In this document: one piece after another, positions 43,373-53,881 of the stretch
How positions within the stretch are numbered: position 1 is the first letter of the stretch
How the letters are laid out: each line of letters opens with the position of its first letter
Source: Lederbergia galactosidilytica
GTDB taxonomy: Bacteria > Bacillota > Bacilli > Bacillales > Bacillaceae_C
Assembly (NCBI RefSeq): GCF_017873565.1
Contig: NZ_JAGGKH010000014.1
Location: 62,001 to 126,000 of the forward strand
Length of the DNA stretch: 64,000 bases
Reading direction: 5' to 3'
Program-made: the position numbers and the translations under genes
Notes under the pieces: model-generated
What the model saw: the letters and a program-made list of their open reading frames with translations, nothing else
What the model was told of the DNA's origin: nothing
Database searches by the model: none

Positions 43373-45400
43373 TTATTGATCTGTTAAAATCATGACGTCA
43401 TGAGCGGCAATTGATATAGTGCCATTGACGGTTTCGCCAGTAAGGAGGTCGCGTTTTTGCTCGTTTCCTAACTCAAATTGGCTCGTTTTATTATTATGAT
43501 TCATCACGAATAGATACTCTTGTCCCTCTTTAACCCTTTGCGATACTTCCACACCAGGTTCGGATGTTAGAAGTGGTTTAATTTCTTTCGCGGCGCAAAG
43601 ATCTGCCATTAAGTCTTGTAAGAAAGCACTATCTGGACTTGAGGCTATATACCAGGCTTCTCCAGAGCCAAATGTATTTCTCGTGACAGCTGGCATACCT
43701 TTGTAGAAATCATCCCCATATTCTGCGACTACTTCTGCCCCTTCAGAATGGATGAGATCGAAAAGAATATTACATTGATATTCTCCTTCTAAATGTGTGG
43801 TTTTATCTTTGATCACGATTTGATTATACACATCTGGATGGAGTGCATCGATTTCCTCGGACCAGATGCCCAATAGATTTCGCAATTTTCCTGGGTAACC
43901 ACCCGTTGTTACAAGGTCATGTTCATCGACAATCCCACTAAAGAAGGTTGTTACAAAAGTTCCGCCATCTGCGACAAACTTTTCGAGCTTTTTGTGATAA
44001 TCCCCTTTGACCATGTAGAGAACTGGGGCAATAACAAGGTCATAATTGGATAAATCCTCATCAATACCGATCATATCGACTTGAATGTTTTGTTGATACA
44101 GAGCATCATAATATTTATGGACTTCCTTGACATAGTCCAACGCAACGGATGGTCCGCTAGTTAAATCAATCCCCCAACGGTTTTCCCAATCAAAGACAAT
44201 TGCTACTTTCGCATTTACTTGTGCATCAATGATATGATCTGAGAGCTCTGCTAATTCTCTGCCTAAAGTGGCTGTTTCGCGGAAAACACGGGTATGCTCA
44301 TGACCAACATGTTCAATAACAGCTCCATGAAATTTTTCCGTTGCCCCAATGGAACGACGTAATTGGAAAAACAACACAGTATCAGCACCGCGCGAAACGG
44401 CTTGGTAGCTCCATAATCTCATCACACCTGGGCGTTTAAGAGAATTATAGGCTTGCCAATTTTGCTGGCTTGGTGTTTGTTCCATTAGCATGAAAGGTTT
44501 TCCGCTTTTTAGTGCCCTCATTAGATCATGGGTCATCGCAGTCATGCTGATTGGTGTATCAATCGAAGGGTAATTGTCCCATGAAACAACGTCCATTTCT
44601 TTACCCCATTTGAAATAATCTAATTCTGGATAAAGTCCCATTAAATTTGTTGTAATCGGGATATCTGGAGTATGTTTGCGAATGGCATCCCTTTCAAGTT
44701 TAAAACACTCTAATAAACGATCAGATTGAAAACGGCGATAGTCAAGAGAGATTCCTTGAAAATTAGTACGGTTTCCGTCCCATTCTTCACTCAATACGTT
44801 CGGTGGTACAATTTCATCCCAATCATAAAAGGTATGTCCCCAAAACGCCGTATTCCACGATTTATTCACAGCTTCAATAGACTGGTAGGTTTCTTTGAGC
44901 CAATTTCGGAAAGAGTCTGCACAATTTTCACAATAACAGTAACCACCATATTCATTATTAACATGCCAAACTAAAACTGCTGGGTGATCTTTATATCGTT
45001 CTGCTAGTTTTTCCGCCATTCTTTCTGAATACTTGCGAAATGTTGGGCTATTCGGGCATGAATTGTGCCTTCCTCCAAACTTGCGCTTTCTCCCATTGTA
45101 ATCTACCCGTAAAACATCAGGGTATTTTTTAGCCATCCAGGCTGGATGAGCAGCAGTGCTTGTACCTAAACAGGTGTAAATTCCATTTTTATATAGGCGA
45201 TCAATCGTTGCATCCAACCCGGAAAAGTCGTATGTATTTTCATCTGGTTGATTTCGGGCCCAGGCAAAAACATTAAGAGTCGCGACATCAATCCCAGCTA
45301 TTTTAAACATGCGAACGTCTTCATTCCAGACCTCTTCATGCCATTGTTCAGGGTTATAATCTCCCCCATACCAAATCTTTGGTAATTTTTGACTAATCAT
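43373..45400 (-). CDS. Beta-galactosidase, glycoside hydrolase family 42
   Basis: 675 residues from the ATG at 45400 with AAAGGGTGG upstream (a GTG at 45418 opens the frame). IWYGGDYNPEQW opens the TIM barrel. Acid/base is Glu150 in HVNNEYGG and the nucleophile is the Glu of LMEQTPSQQNW near 308. The zinc cluster Cys115, Cys155, Cys157 and Cys160 is complete. A trimerisation and C-terminal beta domain follow. There is no signal peptide, so it hydrolyses imported beta-galactosides. It is divergent from the GH3/two-component operon and fits galactan-type oligosaccharide use. Confidence 0.94.
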   Translation of the reverse strand: MISQKLPKIWYGGDYNPEQWHEEVWNEDVRMFKIAGIDVATLNVFAWARNQPDENTYDFSGLDATIDRLYKNGIYTCLGTSTAAHPAWMAKKYPDVLRVDYNGRKRKFGGRHNSCPNSPTFRKYSERMAEKLAERYKDHPAVLVWHVNNEYGGYCYCENCADSFRNWLKETYQSIEAVNKSWNTAFWGHTFYDWDEIVPPNVLSEEWDGNRTNFQGISLDYRRFQSDRLLECFKLERDAIRKHTPDIPITTNLMGLYPELDYFKWGKEMDVVSWDNYPSIDTPISMTAMTHDLMRALKSGKPFMLMEQTPSQQNWQAYNSLKRPGVMRLWSYQAVSRGADTVLFFQLRRSIGATEKFHGAVIEHVGHEHTRVFRETATLGRELAELSDHIIDAQVNAKVAIVFDWENRWGIDLTSGPSVALDYVKEVHKYYDALYQQNIQVDMIGIDEDLSNYDLVIAPVLYMVKGDYHKKLEKFVADGGTFVTTFFSGIVDEHDLVTTGGYPGKLRNLLGIWSEEIDALHPDVYNQIVIKDKTTHLEGEYQCNILFDLIHSEGAEVVAEYGDDFYKGMPAVTRNTFGSGEAWYIASSPDSAFLQDLMADLCAAKEIKPLLTSEPGVEVSQRVKEGQEYLFVMNHNNKTSQFELGNEQKRDLLTGETVNGTISIAAHDVMILTDQ

Positions 45401-45838
45401 TTTTTTCCACCCTTTCACTTTTATCCTGAATTAACGGATAATCAGATTCTTCCACCTTAAAACTCTAGGAAATTCAGAGTAATAGGTGAGCAATAACCCC
45501 CGAAAAATCCCATTAATTTAGGACCAACAGGATATTGGTCACTTAGTGTTACCACAACTTTTTTTACTATCAGTAGGGGAGTATCTTCCGTGGTAACGCC
45601 TCCATTACCTGGATTCCTAGCAGATAGTAGTTTCACTTTATCCACCATCTTAGCGCCTTCATTTGAATCAGTCAATGAGAAAATCGAAACGTTTGGACTG
45701 AATTTTACATTTATAACTCTAAAAGTAGTAGATTTTAGATATTTTTAAGCTAAAATCACTAATTTTGAATGATTTTTAAACTAATTTATTGTGTATTTAT
45801 TGCTGAATCCGTGTGCTAACATTAATAGTAATAATGTA

Positions 45839-45852
45839 TGAAAGCGTTTCTA
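45839..45852 (+). promoter_or_regulatory. Degenerate cre-like box upstream of the GH3 gene
   Basis: TGAAAGCGTTTCTA resembles the CcpA site consensus TGWNANCGNTNWCA, with two mismatches at the end. It lies 48 bases before the GH3 start codon. Its function is doubtful. Confidence 0.35.
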
Positions 45853-45899
45853 GCATTGGTGTCATAGGCATAAACGTTAAGTTTTATAGGGGGAAAACG

Positions 45900-48800
45900 A
45901 TGAAAGAGAAAAATATTTTGTTTAAAAATATCCACGAGTTATTGGAAGTTAGAGTTACTCCTTTACTAGGATTATTAACACAAGATGAAAAAATTAGCTT
46001 GTTATCGACATCCCAAAGTGCCATTCCTCGTTTAGGTATTAAAGAATATCAGGTTGGAGGAGAAGCTGCCCATGGAGTTGTAGACAGGAAGGGTGGAAAA
46101 ACGACCGTCTTCCCACAACCGATCGGCTTATCTTGTACATGGAATCGCGAGTTAATGAAAAAGGTCGGAAGTGTGATTGGCGATGAGGCACGGATCTTTT
46201 ATGAGCAAAATCAACAAAAAACGGGATTAACCTTATGGGCACCAACGATTGATATGGAACGTGATCCGAGGTGGGGACGTACGGAGGAAGCATATGGAGA
46301 AGATCCTTATTTAACAGGTCAACTAGCAACTGAGCTAATAAAGGGGATGCAAGGTGAGGATCCTTTTTATATTAAACTAGTTGCAGCACCTAAACATTTT
46401 TATGGAAATAATAATGAGTACGGCAGAGAGCGAATTTCAAATAGCATTGATCCGCGTAATCGCTATGAATATTATTTAAAGGCTTTTGAACCTGCTTTTA
46501 AAGAGGGAAAGGCTCTATCAATGATGACGGCTTATAACGGAGTCAATGGGATTCCAGCCATGCAAATTCGCGAAATAAAGGAAATTGTGAAAGACCAATG
46601 GAAAATGGATGGGTTTGTTGTTTGTGATGGCGGGGCCCTTACCTTAAATGTGGAGGAATATGGCTATTATTCTTCATATGCAGAAGCTTTGGCAGATGCT
46701 TTAAAAAAGGGGATTGATTGTTTTGTTGATGAGAAAGAAAGAGTCGAAGAAGCAGCACGAGAGGCTCTTAAACAACAATTGATCACCGAAGAAGAGCTAA
46801 CTAAAGCAATTGGTAATATGTTAAAAGTTCGATTTCGTTTAGGCCATTTTGATGAAGATACAAGTAAAAATCCTTATAGTGAAGTAGACAAAAATAAATT
46901 ATGTTCAAGAGAACATGCTGAGCTTGCACTGGAGTCGACAAACGAATCGATTGTGCTTTTAAAGAATGAGCAGAACAAGCTCCCTTTGAAGAAGGAAAAA
47001 TTGAAAAAGATTGCTGTCATCGGTCCAACAGCAGATATTGTCTATCGAGATTGGTATACAGGCTATTCTCCCTATCAAATCACCCCTTTAATGGGAATTA
47101 AACATCAATCTGCCAATCAACAGATTCAATTTGTTAAAGGCAATGATAAAATTGTGCTCAAATCATTGGATACAAATGGCTATATGACTTTAGGGGAAGA
47201 CGATGAACTAGTCTTTGCAGCAGATGCTATTGGAGAAAAGGAAATTTTTGAGTTAGAAGAATGGGGATGGAATGGCAATCTGTTGAAAAATCAGGCTAAT
47301 CAACGTTATATTTGCCAAAACGAACAGGATGCGAGGTTTAAGGCCAGTAGCCAAGAGGTTTTTAATTGGTTTATCCGAGAAAAAATGGGCTTTCATACAG
47401 TTAACGAAAAGCAAGAAACCTATCATTTATCTACATGGCAGGGAGAGCCGTTAAATATCGATGACGGGCAAAGATTAACGACAGCAAGTCAGCCTGGAAC
47501 TTTTCAAAAGCAAATATTATCATCAGGTATCGAAGAAGCGGTACAAGCTGCAAAGGAAAGTGATGTGGCGATTGTTTGTTTAGGAAATAATCCGATGTTG
47601 AACGGCAGGGAAACAGAGGATCGCCCAGATATTATTTTGCCAAAGCGACAACAAAAATTATTAGAAGAAGTATACAAGGTAAATAAAAATGTCGTTTTAG
47701 TCCTGATTAGTAGCTATCCTATGGCTATAAATTGGGCGGAACAACATATTCCAGCGATCCTTTATTCTTCACATGGTTCCCAGATGTTAGGGGAAAGTAT
47801 CGCCTCCATTTTGTTTGGAGATATAGTTCCCTCTGGGAAACTAAGTATGACTTGGTATAAAAGTGTTCGACAATTACCGACAATTTTCGATTATGATATA
47901 ATAAGGTCAAAAAGGACTTATCAGTATTTTGATGAAGAGGTTTTATATCCCTTTGGTTATGGATTAAGTTATGCAATTTGCCAATACGACCGCTTACAGC
48001 TTGATAAAACAACCCTTACAAAGGACGAAACAGTTTCAATTAACGTGGAGGTAGAGAATCTAACTAATGAACTTGCGTATGAAGTTGTGCAACTGTATGC
48101 AACCGTGAAAGGGTCAGCTGTTCCAAGGCCACGTAAGCAGTTGGTAGATTTTATTAAAATAAAATTGCAGCCCTATGAAAAGAGAAAGGTATCGCTAAGC
48201 GTGACAGCAGATCAATTAATGATTTGGAATGTGAATGAAGATCGATATACATTAGAAACGGCAAGTTGTCTTCTTTCCGTCGGCCCATCTAGTGAAGATA
48301 TAAAATTAACAGAGAGCCTTCAAATTCAGGGACAAGATCTCCATCAGCGTTCCTTACGAGAAGTTACGAAGGCTGAAAATTATAATGATTATGATGGCGT
48401 TTACCTTGATAAAGGTGAAAACGGTCTTAATTGTGTGACAAATCGAGCGAATGGCTGGATCGCTTTTGAAAATGTAGAGATGTTTGCTGAGAAACTTTGT
48501 GTAGAATTGCGTGTTACTACCGATGGAATACCAGGAAAAGTAAAATTAAAAATCGATCAACTTAATCACTCTTCCATCATAGAGAAGGAGTTTACAGTCC
48601 AATATCCAGGGGAGTGGGTGGATGTCCAACTTCCATTTACAGCTAATCAAGACTTGCATGATCTATTCATTTTAATGGAAGGCCCTGTTGCGATTAACAC
48701 ACTACAATTAAAAGAGATTGATGGGCCTGATCGAGAAAAATGGAAGCGTACATCATTAAGAAAGAAATATGGCTTAGGTGTTTTGGATATGATCGTTTGA
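45900..48800 (+). CDS. Glycoside hydrolase family 3 enzyme with inserted and C-terminal domains
   Basis: 966 residues from the ATG at 45900 with AGGGGG upstream. The N-terminal TIM barrel has APTIDMERDPRWGRTEEAYGED, APKHFYGNN and the nucleophile Asp243 in FVVCDGGAL. The second domain begins near 345 and has SSHGSQMLGESIASILFGDIVPSGKL; it is interrupted at about 420-520 by a beta-rich insertion (LKSLDTNGYMTLGEDDELVF) like a fascin/beta-trefoil module. A fibronectin III-like domain and a CBM6-like domain (NGWIAFENVEMFAEKL) follow. No signal peptide, so it acts on imported oligosaccharides. Beta-glucosidase, xylosidase or arabinosidase activity are all possible. Confidence 0.9.
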   Translation: MKEKNILFKNIHELLEVRVTPLLGLLTQDEKISLLSTSQSAIPRLGIKEYQVGGEAAHGVVDRKGGKTTVFPQPIGLSCTWNRELMKKVGSVIGDEARIFYEQNQQKTGLTLWAPTIDMERDPRWGRTEEAYGEDPYLTGQLATELIKGMQGEDPFYIKLVAAPKHFYGNNNEYGRERISNSIDPRNRYEYYLKAFEPAFKEGKALSMMTAYNGVNGIPAMQIREIKEIVKDQWKMDGFVVCDGGALTLNVEEYGYYSSYAEALADALKKGIDCFVDEKERVEEAAREALKQQLITEEELTKAIGNMLKVRFRLGHFDEDTSKNPYSEVDKNKLCSREHAELALESTNESIVLLKNEQNKLPLKKEKLKKIAVIGPTADIVYRDWYTGYSPYQITPLMGIKHQSANQQIQFVKGNDKIVLKSLDTNGYMTLGEDDELVFAADAIGEKEIFELEEWGWNGNLLKNQANQRYICQNEQDARFKASSQEVFNWFIREKMGFHTVNEKQETYHLSTWQGEPLNIDDGQRLTTASQPGTFQKQILSSGIEEAVQAAKESDVAIVCLGNNPMLNGRETEDRPDIILPKRQQKLLEEVYKVNKNVVLVLISSYPMAINWAEQHIPAILYSSHGSQMLGESIASILFGDIVPSGKLSMTWYKSVRQLPTIFDYDIIRSKRTYQYFDEEVLYPFGYGLSYAICQYDRLQLDKTTLTKDETVSINVEVENLTNELAYEVVQLYATVKGSAVPRPRKQLVDFIKIKLQPYEKRKVSLSVTADQLMIWNVNEDRYTLETASCLLSVGPSSEDIKLTESLQIQGQDLHQRSLREVTKAENYNDYDGVYLDKGENGLNCVTNRANGWIAFENVEMFAEKLCVELRVTTDGIPGKVKLKIDQLNHSSIIEKEFTVQYPGEWVDVQLPFTANQDLHDLFILMEGPVAINTLQLKEIDGPDREKWKRTSLRKKYGLGVLDMIV

Positions 48801-48846
48801 AACGTTCATACGAGTGATGTTTAGCTAATTCAATAGTAGGGATAGG

Positions 48847-50676
48847 GTGAAGGCAGTGAACTATCTGAGTCAATTAACTCGGAGTTTTACAAATCGTAAG
48901 GTGAAAATAAAATTATTAGGAATCTACTTAGCTGTAACAGTCATTCCTATCCTACTGATTGGATTTTATCTTAATTATAGTATGAGAGATGTTGTCCTAA
49001 ATAATACGATTAATGAAGTGGATGCGAATGTCGATAAGCTAGAAATGCGATTAAACACTATTTTAGATCGAGCCATTAGTATTTCAGATCAGCTTTACAT
49101 TAGTAATGATTTAAAGAAAGTGCTGGAGCAGGAATACGAAAGCAATCTTGAAATCTATAATGCCTATGCAGCCTATCCGATTTTTGATAATTATTTACGC
49201 TATTACAATGAAATTGAAAATATTCGCTTCTATATGACCAAGGAAATGATTACAAATTCACAATTTGTCTATGCAGATCAGGAGACTAGAAATCAAGAGT
49301 GGTATCAAGGGGCAGTAGAGAGACAGGGCCGTATTTCTTGGGAGTATATACCAGATAAATGGACGAAGACCTCTTATCTTACACTAACCAGATCCGTTTA
49401 TGGCAATAATCGTGAATTATTAGGGGTTTTAGCGATTGCCATTTCTCCTGATAACCTGACATCCATATCGAAGAGTGAGCTATTTGATGTATTTGTCTCA
49501 TTAGATAGTGAAAAAATCGTTCATAGTAAGGATCCAAATTATTTAGGAGAATATCCATTTTTTATAAAAAAGGCGGATATTCAAGATCAAAAATCGATTA
49601 TTTATGATACTGACTTTAAACAAGAAAACTATAAAATCTATTTACGTTCTTTTAAACCGAGCAAAACATTAGAAAACCAAATCCAAATTACGGCTTTAAT
49701 TCCAGTAGAAGACGTGATTAAAGATTCAAAGAAAGTTTTATATAATGGCTTTTTGATTGTGATGATTTGCTTACTAGTTTCGATTACGCTGATCGGCCTC
49801 TTTATTAAATCATTCGATAAACGAATTTACCAGTTGCGAAGTGCGATGAATAATATCGCCAAAGGAAATTTCGATATTGAGGAAAGAAAATTAGGCGGGG
49901 ATGAAATTGGACAAGCGTATGAAGATCTAGTTGTGACAGCAGATAGTATTAAAGAATTAATCAATGTAGTATATATTCATAAAATCAATGAAGAACAATG
50001 GAAAAGAAGACAAAAAGAGTCCGAATTTAAAATGTTAGCAAGTCAAATCAATCCTCACTTTCTCTATAACACATTAGAAATGATCCGCATGAAGGCGTTG
50101 ATTAATAAAGATCAAGAGGTAGCAAGAAGTGTAATGTTGCTAAGTCAAATGATGCGTTCAAGTTTGGAAGTTTCCGAGCAACCAATCTTATTAGATTCTG
50201 AAATTAACTTAATCAAAACTTATTTAGAAATTCAAAAAATGCGTTTTGGTGATAAAGTGAATTTTAGTGTTAAGGTCAAATGTGATATTCAGGACTATTA
50301 TATTTTCCCGCTACTTCTCCAACCAATCGTTGAAAATGCGATTATTCATGGGATTGATCGAGAAATGGAAAACAGCATAATTGAGGTTGAAGTGTTTAAA
50401 ACGCCTAAATATCTTATGATTGCAGTGAAAGATAATGGGGTAGGAATCACTCCTGCGTCTTTATCTCTATTAAACGAAGCCTTAAATACATCAGAGGATA
50501 CAAGCCAAAAAAGTAGTGGGATCGGCATGAATAATGTTAATAAAAGGATTAAATTATACTATGGCGACGACTATGGAGTGGAAATAAAGAGTGAGTATGG
50601 GATTGGAACAGTTGTAACATTGTTCTTACCTTTAGAGAAAGGACCAGATTCAGATGCGGAAATTACTAATCATTGA
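48847..50676 (+). CDS. YesM-like sensor histidine kinase
   Basis: 609 residues, GTG start (a second GTG nine bases later is also possible). Membrane helices at about 25-45 and 300-320 enclose an extracellular sensor domain of the dCache type. HAMP-like linker follows, then the PF06580 kinase core EFKMLASQINPHFLYN with His near 404, and the ATP-binding LLQPIVENAIIHGI and DNGVGI. Kinases of this kind sense sugars or oligosaccharides and signal to AraC-type regulators. Its stop overlaps the regulator's start, and it lies 46 bases after the GH3 gene in the same operon. Confidence 0.93.
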   Translation: MKAVNYLSQLTRSFTNRKVKIKLLGIYLAVTVIPILLIGFYLNYSMRDVVLNNTINEVDANVDKLEMRLNTILDRAISISDQLYISNDLKKVLEQEYESNLEIYNAYAAYPIFDNYLRYYNEIENIRFYMTKEMITNSQFVYADQETRNQEWYQGAVERQGRISWEYIPDKWTKTSYLTLTRSVYGNNRELLGVLAIAISPDNLTSISKSELFDVFVSLDSEKIVHSKDPNYLGEYPFFIKKADIQDQKSIIYDTDFKQENYKIYLRSFKPSKTLENQIQITALIPVEDVIKDSKKVLYNGFLIVMICLLVSITLIGLFIKSFDKRIYQLRSAMNNIAKGNFDIEERKLGGDEIGQAYEDLVVTADSIKELINVVYIHKINEEQWKRRQKESEFKMLASQINPHFLYNTLEMIRMKALINKDQEVARSVMLLSQMMRSSLEVSEQPILLDSEINLIKTYLEIQKMRFGDKVNFSVKVKCDIQDYYIFPLLLQPIVENAIIHGIDREMENSIIEVEVFKTPKYLMIAVKDNGVGITPASLSLLNEALNTSEDTSQKSSGIGMNNVNKRIKLYYGDDYGVEIKSEYGIGTVVTLFLPLEKGPDSDAEITNH

Positions 50677-52174
50677 CGATGAACCAATTATCCAGGAAGG
50701 GTTAAAGCATGTCATCCCTTGGGAAGAATTTGGTTATGAAATTTGCGACGTCGGGATCAATGGCCGGGATGGTTTAAATAAAATCCGGTTACATCGGCCA
50801 GATTTAGTGATGCTTGATATTCGAATGCCAGGATTGTCTGGAATCGATATAGTTAGTCAGCTAAAGAAGGAGAATTTCACTACTAAATTTATCATTTTAA
50901 CCGCGTATTCTAGCTTTTCCTATGCTAAAAGATTAATGGGGCTAGGAATTGAGCATTATTTATTAAAACCTGTGGTGGAAACAGAGCTAATTCAAGTACT
51001 TAATAAAATTGAACAAGAGCGACTCGAGGAACAGAAATTCCAGGAGCAACTTGCTTTCTATAACCAACTGAATGAAGAACGGACATTGAGAGCCTTGTTG
51101 GAAGGGATGCAAGATCATCTATCTGAATCATTGCTTACTAAACTGGAAGATAAGGAACTACAACTTGTGCGGATTTGTGGTAATGTGCACCAACATAATG
51201 ATCAATGGTTAATAGAAAGAGTGGCAGAACATACTGAGCAGATAAAATTAATTCGAAAAGATGATTTTAACCACTTGCTATTTATTCAAAAAGGTCCCGC
51301 TTTTATAAAGCAATTTTTAGCAAAAATAAATAGAAGTTTTTTAGAGAACAATGGACAGAAGATTATCCTAATGGTGGCAGATCCAATCAACCATATAGAG
51401 GAATTACCTGATGCCTATAAACAAATAAAGGAATTAATGGATGTCCATTTTTGTTTTAGTGAGAAAGAAATTTTTCATTATCAGCATATAACAGCAGAGA
51501 CGAAAGGGGTTAAGAAACCAGATGAAGAACAGAGTAGAAGGAAATTGTATCATTATATAGAGTTTGGTGATCACCAGAATATTAAAAAGATTGTCTCTGA
51601 ATTAGAACAATATTATCGGTACACCCGCTTTTCAAAGGAAAGGATCAAGGCGGAAATCTTTGAGTGGTGTGTCTCTTTCATTGACTTCATTCAAAAAAAT
51701 TACCCGGATTTAGATACGATCGATAAAGATATTTGGGCCAATAAAATTAATATCCAAACCAATCTACAAGCAATTATTCAATTGATCGTTGAGGAACTTT
51801 TATTAATCAGTGATTCTATTCATGGCAGTGCTCCGACAAAAGGAAATATTGTCGATAAAGTAAAAGAGTATGTTCATTTTTATTATAGTGAAGATATTAG
51901 TTTAAAATATGTGGCAGATTTATTTCATTATAATAGTGCTTATTTAGGAAAACTGTTTAAAAAAGAAACTGGAGAGTATTTTAATGTTTATTTGCATCAA
52001 GTAAGAATTTACAAAGCAAAGGAATTATTGGTGCTTGATAAATATAAAGTCAATGAGATTTCTAAATTAGTCGGATATTCCAATGCTGATTATTTTTACA
52101 AAAACTTTAAACAGTATGAAGGGATGAGTCCGAAAGAATACCAGATGAAACAACGAAAAGAAATCAACAGCTAG
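50654..52174 (+). CDS. YesN-like response regulator with AraC DNA-binding domain
   Basis: 506 residues, ATG overlapping the kinase gene by 23 bases. The receiver domain has DDE at 8-10, the phosphoacceptor Asp55 in LVMLDIRMPG and Lys in LLKPVVE. A middle region of about 240 residues carries no known domain. Two AraC helix-turn-helices finish it: LKYVADLFHYNSAYLGKLFKK and VNEISKLVGYSNADYFYKNFKQYEGMSPKEYQ. It probably activates the binding-protein/permease and enzyme genes when the kinase senses the sugar. Confidence 0.93.
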   Translation: MRKLLIIDDEPIIQEGLKHVIPWEEFGYEICDVGINGRDGLNKIRLHRPDLVMLDIRMPGLSGIDIVSQLKKENFTTKFIILTAYSSFSYAKRLMGLGIEHYLLKPVVETELIQVLNKIEQERLEEQKFQEQLAFYNQLNEERTLRALLEGMQDHLSESLLTKLEDKELQLVRICGNVHQHNDQWLIERVAEHTEQIKLIRKDDFNHLLFIQKGPAFIKQFLAKINRSFLENNGQKIILMVADPINHIEELPDAYKQIKELMDVHFCFSEKEIFHYQHITAETKGVKKPDEEQSRRKLYHYIEFGDHQNIKKIVSELEQYYRYTRFSKERIKAEIFEWCVSFIDFIQKNYPDLDTIDKDIWANKINIQTNLQAIIQLIVEELLLISDSIHGSAPTKGNIVDKVKEYVHFYYSEDISLKYVADLFHYNSAYLGKLFKKETGEYFNVYLHQVRIYKAKELLVLDKYKVNEISKLVGYSNADYFYKNFKQYEGMSPKEYQMKQRKEINS

Positions 52175-52189
52175 TGAAGAGGGATAAGT

Positions 52190-52855
52190 ATGGCTAAACC
52201 TGTGACAGAAAGACCAGCATATATAATGATGAAATATCTGTATAACTTTTTTATGACGAATCTTTATTTTATTTTATGTAATCTACTATTTTTTATCGTA
52301 TTTTACTTGGCTGATTTTGTGTTTGAAAATATTTTATTGTTTTATATTACCTTAATCCCGATGGGCCCAGCGATAACAGCTGTTCTTTCGACAATGGGGA
52401 AATTAGTAAGGGAAAAAGATATTCAGGTTACAAGGGACTTTTTTAAAGCATATACACTTAACTTTTGGCCAACGATGAAATACTGGTTCATTCAGTTAAC
52501 GATATTACTAATCTTGGCGATTGATATCGGTTACTCTACGAATCATAGTAATATTTTTTCACCTGTATTTTTTATTCTAATGATCGTCTGTGTGTTTATT
52601 ATGATTTATGCTTTTCCAATTATTTCTAGATTTGAAGTGAAGTTAAAAAACCTCTTTATCGTTTCCATCTATTCCAACTTTAAATACTTTAAAGCAACAC
52701 TTTTAAACATTACTAGTATCGGCGCTTTTGTCATTATTTACTGGAATTTCCCAAGCATTAGCTTTTTATTTTCGATTAGCTTAATTGGCTATTTCGTCAT
52801 GTTAAATTTACAACAACCATTAAAAGATTTAGAGATGAAAATGTCTAAAGGGTAG
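52190..52855 (+). CDS. YesL-like DUF624 membrane protein
   Basis: 221 residues, ATG with AGAGGGA upstream. Five membrane helices. The MKYLYNFFMTNLYFILCNLLFF start and IPMGPAITAVLS-type second helix (here LIPMGPAITAVLSTMGKL) are the DUF624/YesL pattern. Such genes are constantly linked with YesMN-type systems and LplABC-type importers, but their role is unknown. It begins 15 bases after the regulator gene. Confidence 0.85.
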   Translation: MAKPVTERPAYIMMKYLYNFFMTNLYFILCNLLFFIVFYLADFVFENILLFYITLIPMGPAITAVLSTMGKLVREKDIQVTRDFFKAYTLNFWPTMKYWFIQLTILLILAIDIGYSTNHSNIFSPVFFILMIVCVFIMIYAFPIISRFEVKLKNLFIVSIYSNFKYFKATLLNITSIGAFVIIYWNFPSISFLFSISLIGYFVMLNLQQPLKDLEMKMSKG

Positions 52856-52873
52856 GCAAATGGAGGAAAGACT

Positions 52874-53881
52874 TTGCGAAGAATTAATATAAAAACAATC
52901 AGTCTATTCATCATCATTATCCTGGTGATTAGTTCCTTATTGGTGATTGCAACGAAAAAACAAGATCAATCAATGGAACAGATTTCTCAGGAGACAGAAG
53001 AACTAACAGAGCAAACGCAGGAGAAGCAGCAAGTCCAGCCAGTTCTTTCGATTAAAGCGGATCAGGTACGACATCTGACATTGGAAAATGGAGAAAAGAC
53101 GATTGAACTGATGCCAGACTCTCCCTATTCAGAGGAAGAAGTTCGGACAAATTTAAGTGGATGGTATATACATCAACCATATCAAAATGTTTATAGTGTG
53201 AAGTACAATCCACTTGTTGATATGTTGTATGGAATAGCAGAATTAAAATGGAATGAAATCATCGGTGAAAAAGAAAACCTTGATAAATATGGATTAGAAC
53301 AACCAGATATGAAGTTAACCTTTCAAACGGAGGAGGGGGAAGAAACTCTTCTTATAGGTGATCAGGCTGGAGAAGGGAAGCGTTATGCAAAATTAACTGA
53401 TGGTGAGCAAATTGGGACGATAGCGGAAGATGTTTTAGAGCCATACCAATTACAAGCGTTTGAGCTAGTCGAGAAGTTTGTTAAAATCATTGCGATTGAT
53501 GTATTGGAACAATTGCAAATCAATTATGGAGACCAAGAAATTTTAATTGAAATTGACCATCCAATTGAGCAGGAAGATCAAGAATCCCCTCTCTTTTTTA
53601 TCGATGATCAAGCAGTAGAGGAAGATACGTTTAGAAATTTATATAAAGATATTGCAGGATTATCTGTGGATGACACTGTAGAAGATGCGACTTATCATAG
53701 TCCTGAAGCGACAATGGTTTATACGATTTTTAATCAGGAACAGAAGGAGAAACAAGAGATAAAAGTGGAATTAGTTTCTTATGATAAGCAAAACTTTGCT
53801 GTATTTTTGAATGGAAAAGCAGATTTTTTACTAAAGAAAGATGTTTTTGAACAAATGCTTAAAAAGATCCTTCAAGCTTAA
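52874..53881 (+). CDS. DUF4340 domain protein
   Basis: 335 residues, TTG start twelve bases after GGAGG. A membrane anchor lies at 8-24 without a lipobox. After a Gln/Glu-rich spacer, the domain has LDKYGLEQPDMKLTFQTEEG, then ETLLIGDQAGEGKRYAKLTD, which matches the DUF4340 pattern (KYGLxxP, then LxLGD...YxK). It is exposed on the outside. Its role in this sugar locus is unknown; a periplasm-side partner of YesL or of the binding proteins is only a guess. Confidence 0.8.
   Translation: MRRINIKTISLFIIIILVISSLLVIATKKQDQSMEQISQETEELTEQTQEKQQVQPVLSIKADQVRHLTLENGEKTIELMPDSPYSEEEVRTNLSGWYIHQPYQNVYSVKYNPLVDMLYGIAELKWNEIIGEKENLDKYGLEQPDMKLTFQTEEGEETLLIGDQAGEGKRYAKLTDGEQIGTIAEDVLEPYQLQAFELVEKFVKIIAIDVLEQLQINYGDQEILIEIDHPIEQEDQESPLFFIDDQAVEEDTFRNLYKDIAGLSVDDTVEDATYHSPEATMVYTIFNQEQKEKQEIKVELVSYDKQNFAVFLNGKADFLLKKDVFEQMLKKILQA

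Noticed and set aside
45457-45675. Minus-strand frame of 72 codons between the GH42 and GH3 genes
   Set aside because: TTG start without ribosome-binding site and no family; it lies in the divergent regulatory region.
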